Below are positions 59,646 to 64,000 of a stretch of DNA of 64,000 nucleotides, piece by piece. The stretch lies in contig NZ_CP015163.1 of assembly GCF_003312875.1 (NCBI RefSeq), positions 2,604,001 through 2,668,000 on the forward strand, written 5' to 3'. Position 1 is the stretch's first letter; every line of letters starts with the position of its first letter. Both the position numbers and the translations under genes were made by a program. Source of the stretch: Amycolatopsis albispora (GTDB lineage Bacteria; Actinomycetota; Actinomycetes; Mycobacteriales; Pseudonocardiaceae). The notes beneath the pieces are model-generated. The model saw only the letters and a list, made by a program, of their open reading frames with translations. It was not told the DNA's origin and ran no database searches.

Positions 59646-60147
59646 CTGTTGCGATAACGGCCGCGAAATCCCTTCCCGCCGAGCGCACCGGCGCCTCCGG
59701 CCACGACATCGAGTCCGCCATTTACAACACTGCTACTTCCTGTATCGTCGCAGGTCTCAAAGTGTGTCCCGCGCGAGCGGGGGTGGTCCCGCGTTCAACG
59801 AGGCTGGCTCCAGCGGCGCTCACCAACCTCCTGTTCACTCTCGTCCTCGGCTGGCGGCTTCGAGCCCGAGCGGGGCACGACCCGAAGGACATCAGAAGCT
59901 CCATCGAACACGCGACTCGCCACCTCGCCTGAAGACATATCTAACCGACGCGGCGGTTGGCGACCGCTGACAGCCTGTCCCCGGGCCAGGGCGGCCGATC
60001 CGCGCCCGACGGGCGAGGCGCCGCAAGCCAGTACCCAACGCCTCCGCCATCACCTTCGGTGGACGCGGGCCAGTAGCCGAACCCTACTGATCAACAACGC
60101 CGGAAACACCTTTGGTGAGACAGCCCCTTCCGGGGCGAGTACGCGGG
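59646..60147. other. Gene-poor stretch with a start-less frame
   Basis: About 500 bases with no gene that I can support. One plus-strand frame stays open from about 59640 to the stop at 59932 and reads plausibly (SGHDIESAIYNTATSC, ALTNLLFTLVLGWRL, PKDIRSSIEHATRHLA) but has no ATG; it could start only at GTG 59762 or 59783. It overlaps the CRISPR-like repeat at 59762. Probably debris of a mobile element. Confidence 0.4.
59762..59790 (+). repeat. Solitary type I-E CRISPR-like repeat
   Basis: A 29-base sequence starting GTGTGTCCCGC and ending GGGTGGTCCC. It has the size, the inner hairpin (CCCGC at 59768-59772, loop GCGA, GCGGG at 59777-59781) and the ends of actinobacterial type I-E repeats. 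The next copy should start near 59822 but does not. No cas genes are in the window. It may be a dead one-repeat array or chance. Confidence 0.4.
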
Positions 60148-60291
60148 TGGTAATCGGGCTCGGCCTGCTCATCGTGTACGTGGTCCGGGTCGCGATCACC
60201 CTCATCCTGATCATCACCGCGCCGCTGTTCCTACTGTGCCACTGCCCACACACACCGATCCCCTCGCGCGGTGGTGGCGGAAGGCGATAGG
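60148..60291 (+). CDS. Possible small membrane peptide
   Basis: A 47-codon frame from GTG 60148 with a strongly hydrophobic middle (VVIGLGLLIVYVVRVAITLILIITAPLFLL) followed by HCPHTP and a basic tail GGGGRR. It has no ribosome site and no neighbours to support it. Small peptides of this kind occur near conjugative elements in actinomycetes. Low confidence. Confidence 0.3.
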
Positions 60292-60304
60292 CGCGGTACT
60301 CGCG

Positions 60305-63100
60305 TCATTTTCGCTGGTGCGCGGTCCCGAGGCGGAGTTTCGCGCGGAGGTCTTCGGTGTCGGGGTGGTGGTACTTCTCGCGTAGTTCGAGGGCGTGGCG
60401 CCAGGCGCGGTGAGCCGCGGCGGTGTCGCCGGTGTGGTGGTGGATTTCGCCGAGGGAGGTCAGTGCGTCGGCGGTGCCGTCGGGGTCGTTGAGGTCGCGG
60501 TAAAGCTCGAGCGCGCGGGTGAAGCAGTCGATCGCCCGCAGGTGGTCGCCGAGTTGCTGGTGGGCGAATCCCATGGACTGCCAGGTGTCGGCCTGGCCGT
60601 GCCGGTCGCCGACTTTTTCGAGGATCGTGTATGCCTGCTCGTTCGAGGCCAGGCTTTGTTCGTAATCGCCGAGAAGTGCTTGGCACCAGGCGATTTCGGT
60701 GAGTGCGATGGCTTCCCCGATGTGGTGGTCGATGGCGTGGTAGAGCGCGTGCGCCCGTTCGGCCTCGATGAGTGCTTCCCGGCGTTGTCCCTGCTCGTGC
60801 AGGATCCAGCTGAGGTCGACGAGCGCTGCGGCCTCGGCCGGTTTGTCGCCGGCTTCGCGGAAGAGGCCGAGAGCTTCGGTGAGGTGTTCTTTCGCGGTGG
60901 TGAACCGGCCGAGCAGGCCGTCGGCGTTGGCCAGGCCTTGGTGGGTGTGTGCTCTGCCGGTGGGGTCGTCGAGGTGTTCGGCGGCGGCTAGGCCGACGCG
61001 GTGGACGCCGATCAGTTCGTGGCGGCGCCCGCCGCGGTCCAGGAACGGGCACAGCGCCCAGGCCAGTTGCCAGGCGTGCCGGTGGTAGCCGATGGCGCCG
61101 GCGTGGGTGAGTGTGGCGATGAGGTTGTGCCGTTCGGCGGTGAACCAGGTCATTGCCGAACGGTGATCGCTGAGTGGCTCCGGGACGCATCCGGACGGTG
61201 GTTCCGGCAGGTCGAGAGGGTCGCGCGAGGGCACCAGCAGCCCGGCTGCGGTGTGGGCGGTGTGCAGGAAGTGGTCCAGCAACCGGACGTGCGCATGGTC
61301 GCGGTCTGCCTCGTTGGTGACGAGTTCTGCGGCGTAGGCGCGGAGCAGGTCGTGGAAGTGGAAGCGGCCGGGTGCGTGTTCGGTCAGCAGCCCGGTGCGA
61401 GTCAGGGCGTTGAGCAGTGGCCGCGCCTGTGTGGTGGGGACTCCGGCGAGGCTGGCGGCGGCCGGTGTGGTGATGTCCGGCCCGGGGTGCAGGCCCAGTA
61501 GCCGGAACAGTCTCGCGGTCGGCGGGTCGAGTTGCTGGTAGGACCAGGAAAGGACGGTGCGTACGTCAGTGCTGATGTCCTCGTCGGCGAAGGCGTCCAG
61601 GGTGGTGGGGGCGGCGCGCAGTTCCGCGGCGATGTCCCGCAGTGGGAATTCGGGGTGGAGGGCGGCGCGTGCGGCGACCACCGCGAGCGCGAGCGGTAAC
61701 CGGGCGCAGGCGGCGACGATCTCGCCGACCGCGTCGGAGTCGGTATCGGTCCGGCCTCGGCCGAGGCGGCGGGTGAGCATCAGCCGCGCGTCCGACTCCG
61801 AGGGCAGGCCCACGGTCACCGGCTGGGCACCGTGCCCGGCGATCAGGCCGCCGAGCGGGTCCCGGCTGGTAACCAGCACCAGACAGCCGGAGCTGCCGGG
61901 CAGCAGGGGCCGCACCTGACCGGCGTCGCGCGCGTTGTCCAGCACCACGAGCAGCCGCTTCGCGGCCAGCTGACTGCGGTAGAGGCCGGCCAGCGCATCC
62001 AGGTCTGCCGGTACGCGTTCGGGCGGGACCCCGAGCGCATCGAGAAAGGGCGCGAGCACGCTCGCCGGTGACAGAGCCTGCTCAGCGGCGTCGAAGCCGC
62101 GCAGGTTCACGTACAACTGCCCGTCCGGGAAGTGACCTGCCACCCGGTGCGCCCAGCGCAGGGCGAGCGTGGTCTTCCCGCCGCCGGCCAGACCGGTGAT
62201 CGTGGCGATCGGTACCGGCCGTTCCGTGTTACCGGCGGCGAGCAGCCGGTCCAGGGCGGCGAGGTCGGCCTCGCGGCCGACAAAATCGGCGGTTTCCGCG
62301 GGTAGTTGCCGCGGGACGGGCACTGCGGCGGGCGCGGCGACCGGCTCGTCCTGCAGCAGGGACAGGTGCAGCTGCTGGAGTTCGGGTCCGGGATCGATGC
62401 CGAGTTCATCCCGCAGATTCGTCCGGATCTGCTGGTAAGCGGCCAGTGCGTCGGCGCGCCTGCCGTCCCGGTGCAGCGCGGTGATCAACCGACGCCAGAT
62501 TTCCTCGCGCAGCGGCTGTTCGCCGGTCAGCGCCCGCAGCTCGCCGAGCACTTCCTGACTGCGGCCACGATCCAGGTCGAGGTCGATCCGCCGCAGCAGG
62601 GCCGCGATCCGCTCGTCGGTGAGCCGTGCTGCCGCCTGCGTGCGCAACCGGTCCGAAGCCACCCCAGCCAGTGGCTCGCCGTGCCAGAGCTCCAGCGCCT
62701 GGCGCAGGAACGTATCCGCGGCGTCCTCGTCGGCCTCGGCACGCCGCACGAGATCCCGGAACAGCTGCAAATCGACCACCACGCGGTCAGTGTCCAGGGC
62801 GTATCCGTCGGCGACGGTGACCAGGGTGCCTGCGCCGAGCAGCGCACGCAGCCGTCCGACCAGCGTTTGCAACGCGCGACGCGGGTGCTCTGGCAGCCGC
62901 TCTTCCCAGCAGTGGGCGATCAGCTCACCGGTACCCACCCGGCGGCCACCGGCCAAGGCCAGCGCCGCGAGCACCACGCGAGGACGTGCCGGGATCGGCA
63001 CCGGCCGTCCACCGGCCAGCACGCGAACCGGCCCGAGGAGCTGGACCCGCAGTGCGTCTTTCTCCGGCACGATTCGTGATGGTAGGTGCTTTCCGGGCAC
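60305..63100 (-). CDS. AfsR-like SARP/NB-ARC/TPR regulator
   Basis: A regulator of 931 residues with all AfsR domains: OmpR-like winged helix (about 17-105), bacterial transcriptional activation domain (110-250, ending GIDPGPELQQLH), NB-ARC ATPase with P-loop GLAGGGKT (303-310) and LLVVLDNA, a winged-helix part, and a C-terminal set of TPR repeats (QGLANADGLLGRFTTAKEHLTEALGLF and four or so more). Such proteins activate secondary-metabolism or secretion genes after phosphorylation or ligand binding. GTG 63100 or GTG 63070 could be the start. It is divergent from a type VII substrate operon that starts 117 bases away, which it may control. Confidence 0.92.
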   Translation of the reverse strand: MPGKHLPSRIVPEKDALRVQLLGPVRVLAGGRPVPIPARPRVVLAALALAGGRRVGTGELIAHCWEERLPEHPRRALQTLVGRLRALLGAGTLVTVADGYALDTDRVVVDLQLFRDLVRRAEADEDAADTFLRQALELWHGEPLAGVASDRLRTQAAARLTDERIAALLRRIDLDLDRGRSQEVLGELRALTGEQPLREEIWRRLITALHRDGRRADALAAYQQIRTNLRDELGIDPGPELQQLHLSLLQDEPVAAPAAVPVPRQLPAETADFVGREADLAALDRLLAAGNTERPVPIATITGLAGGGKTTLALRWAHRVAGHFPDGQLYVNLRGFDAAEQALSPASVLAPFLDALGVPPERVPADLDALAGLYRSQLAAKRLLVVLDNARDAGQVRPLLPGSSGCLVLVTSRDPLGGLIAGHGAQPVTVGLPSESDARLMLTRRLGRGRTDTDSDAVGEIVAACARLPLALAVVAARAALHPEFPLRDIAAELRAAPTTLDAFADEDISTDVRTVLSWSYQQLDPPTARLFRLLGLHPGPDITTPAAASLAGVPTTQARPLLNALTRTGLLTEHAPGRFHFHDLLRAYAAELVTNEADRDHAHVRLLDHFLHTAHTAAGLLVPSRDPLDLPEPPSGCVPEPLSDHRSAMTWFTAERHNLIATLTHAGAIGYHRHAWQLAWALCPFLDRGGRRHELIGVHRVGLAAAEHLDDPTGRAHTHQGLANADGLLGRFTTAKEHLTEALGLFREAGDKPAEAAALVDLSWILHEQGQRREALIEAERAHALYHAIDHHIGEAIALTEIAWCQALLGDYEQSLASNEQAYTILEKVGDRHGQADTWQSMGFAHQQLGDHLRAIDCFTRALELYRDLNDPDGTADALTSLGEIHHHTGDTAAAHRAWRHALELREKYHHPDTEDLRAKLRLGTAHQRK

Positions 63101-63216
63101 CTCGTGGGTGAATCACCAGGTCAGCGAGGAGTCGGCGGGAAGCCGTTCTGAAGCCGGTTTGAGGCCGGTGGGGCGTTGACTGCTCCCAGTCGCGCAGCAG
63201 GGGGAAGGGAGACGCC

Positions 63217-63573
63217 GTGGCTGGAGAGAAGTTCGCCGTCCATCCTGAAGCACTTCGGGGATACGGGACTCAGATCGCCCGCAACGCCGGGTTCGCCGGG
63301 GAGATCGCCGCGCACGTCAAGGAGTTCGGCAAGGACACCACGGGGCTGGCCGGGATCCTCAGCGACCTGGCCGAGGGCTGCGTGCGGGTGGCGGATCGGG
63401 AGATCACGCTGATGAACGACGTCATGAGCAAGCTGGACTCCACCGCCGCCGCGCTCACCACGGCCGCCACGGCCTACGAGACCGCGGACCAGAACTACGC
63501 CGAACAGCTCGACAAGCAACGACCGGACGGCCCTGCGGGCTCGAAGCTGACCAGCGGAGGGCCCACGCCATGA
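63217..63573 (+). CDS. EspC-like type VII secreted protein
   Basis: A protein of 118 residues, with the helical hairpin of EspC/WXG-like proteins (FAVHPEALRGYGTQIARNAGFAGEI ... VRVADREITLMNDVMSKLDSTAAALTTAATAYETAD). The second helix ends in YETADQNY, fitting the Y-x-x-x-D/E secretion signal. GTG 63217 has GAAGGGAG upstream. Its stop overlaps the ATG of the next gene. It is similar in layout to the EspC-like protein at 13826, which also precedes a larger effector. Confidence 0.82.
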   Translation: MAGEKFAVHPEALRGYGTQIARNAGFAGEIAAHVKEFGKDTTGLAGILSDLAEGCVRVADREITLMNDVMSKLDSTAAALTTAATAYETADQNYAEQLDKQRPDGPAGSKLTSGGPTP

Positions 63574-64000
63574 CCGCTTTTGTCGACACCCACCACCCAC
63601 TTGGCCGGCTCGTGGCACCGGGGCAGGAAAACAACGACGCCGCCGAGGCGATCCGCGACGCGCTTGGCACCTTTGGCTGGATCGACAAACTCATGGACGA
63701 GCTGTTCGACTTCAGCTTCGTCGAAATCGTCGTCGACGAGATCGGTGCCGAGTACGGCCAGCTCAAGACGATCGGCGCGGTCTGGAACAACCTGCGCTGG
63801 GCGGTCGAAGGCGTCGCGGAGAACCTCCGTTCCGGGTACGGCGAGCTGGAGCCGCAGTGGGAGGGCAACGCGGCCCAGGCCTTCGAGCGGTACATGATGG
63901 ACTGGATCCGCCGCCTCGGCGATCACCAGGAGTTCTGCCGCGACATGCGGGACAAGCTCAACGACATGGCCGAAATGCTCGACCAGTTCGTCACGACCAT
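63570..64000 (+). CDS. N-terminal part of a type VII effector (runs off the window)
   Basis: The first 143 residues of a protein cut by the window end. It has an acidic start, a helix FDFSFVEIVVDEIGAEYGQL and the turn LEPQWEGNAAQAFERYMMDW, a good WXG motif (W-E-G) between two helices. This is the usual N-terminal delivery module of large type VII toxins such as the RHS protein at 14991, whose equivalent turn is WIGPAGDAYR. ATG 63570 overlaps the stop of the EspC-like gene. What follows the module cannot be seen. Confidence 0.8.
   Translation, partial: MTAFVDTHHPLGRLVAPGQENNDAAEAIRDALGTFGWIDKLMDELFDFSFVEIVVDEIGAEYGQLKTIGAVWNNLRWAVEGVAENLRSGYGELEPQWEGNAAQAFERYMMDWIRRLGDHQEFCRDMRDKLNDMAEMLDQFVTT

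Noticed and set aside
59783..59932. A 49-codon gene starting at GTG 59783
   Set aside because: The frame reads plausibly but has no ribosome site, extends upstream without a start and includes the CRISPR-like repeat. Kept only as gene-poor stretch.

Overview
The window looks like the chromosome of a high-G+C filamentous actinomycete, most likely Pseudonocardiaceae (Amycolatopsis-like). The reasons are very high G+C at third codon positions, many GTG starts, several SARP and NB-ARC regulators, an actinobacterial ESX-type (type VII) secretion locus, and short intergenic GAATGTGGCTTTCG repeats that I associate with that family. The genus is inference, not proof.

Layout. 0-10.7 kb is ordinary accessory chromosome: a membrane Ser/Thr kinase, a DoxX-like protein, a divergent LysG/LysE-type regulator and exporter pair, an internally deleted PPOX-like gene, a secreted GH27 alpha-galactosidase, a TPR-like protein, a DUF4142 protein, an NmrA-like protein and a divergent LuxR / XRE-NB-ARC-TPR regulator pair with a repeated operator-like motif. 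10.8-19.8 kb is a type VII substrate operon (small helical protein, PPE-like Gly/Pro-rich protein, EspG-like chaperone, EspC-like protein, YbaB-like protein) that ends in a 1612-residue RHS protein with a WXG-like N-terminus and a variable C-terminus. A RecB-like nuclease/helicase gene converges on it, followed by a tRNA-Pro gene.

23.6-28.7 kb holds a head-to-head pair of paralogous acidic, disordered proteins that share a central module but have unrelated C-termini, each followed by small genes. I consider this the best candidate for an undescribed effector system. 28.7-52.5 kb is the core ESX region. A SARP regulator leads an operon with an EccE-like protein, a LuxR-type protein and an AAA ATPase fused to a beta-helix. 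Then come an FnIII / DUF58 / degenerate-transglutaminase operon, a 20-bp minisatellite, two substrate-like genes, EccC, two WXG100-like proteins, a YbaB protein, mycosin, EccB, EccD and a pseudokinase.

52.5-60.3 kb is a decaying region: gene fragments, an in-frame stop, single-base frameshifts, a broken tyrosine recombinase with an excisionase-like gene, and one isolated CRISPR-like repeat. Apparently intact genes in it encode a PAP2-like membrane protein, an EspR-like DNA-binding protein, an NYN-domain protein and an Imm35/YrhB-like protein. 60.3-64 kb has an AfsR-like SARP/NB-ARC/TPR regulator and the start of another type VII substrate module that runs off the window.

Working model. EccB, EccC, EccD, the EccE-like protein and mycosin form the membrane secretion machine. 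The AAA/beta-helix protein and the EspG-like protein would handle substrates. The WXG-like, PPE-like and EspC-like proteins, the RHS protein and probably the paired paralogues would be the cargo.
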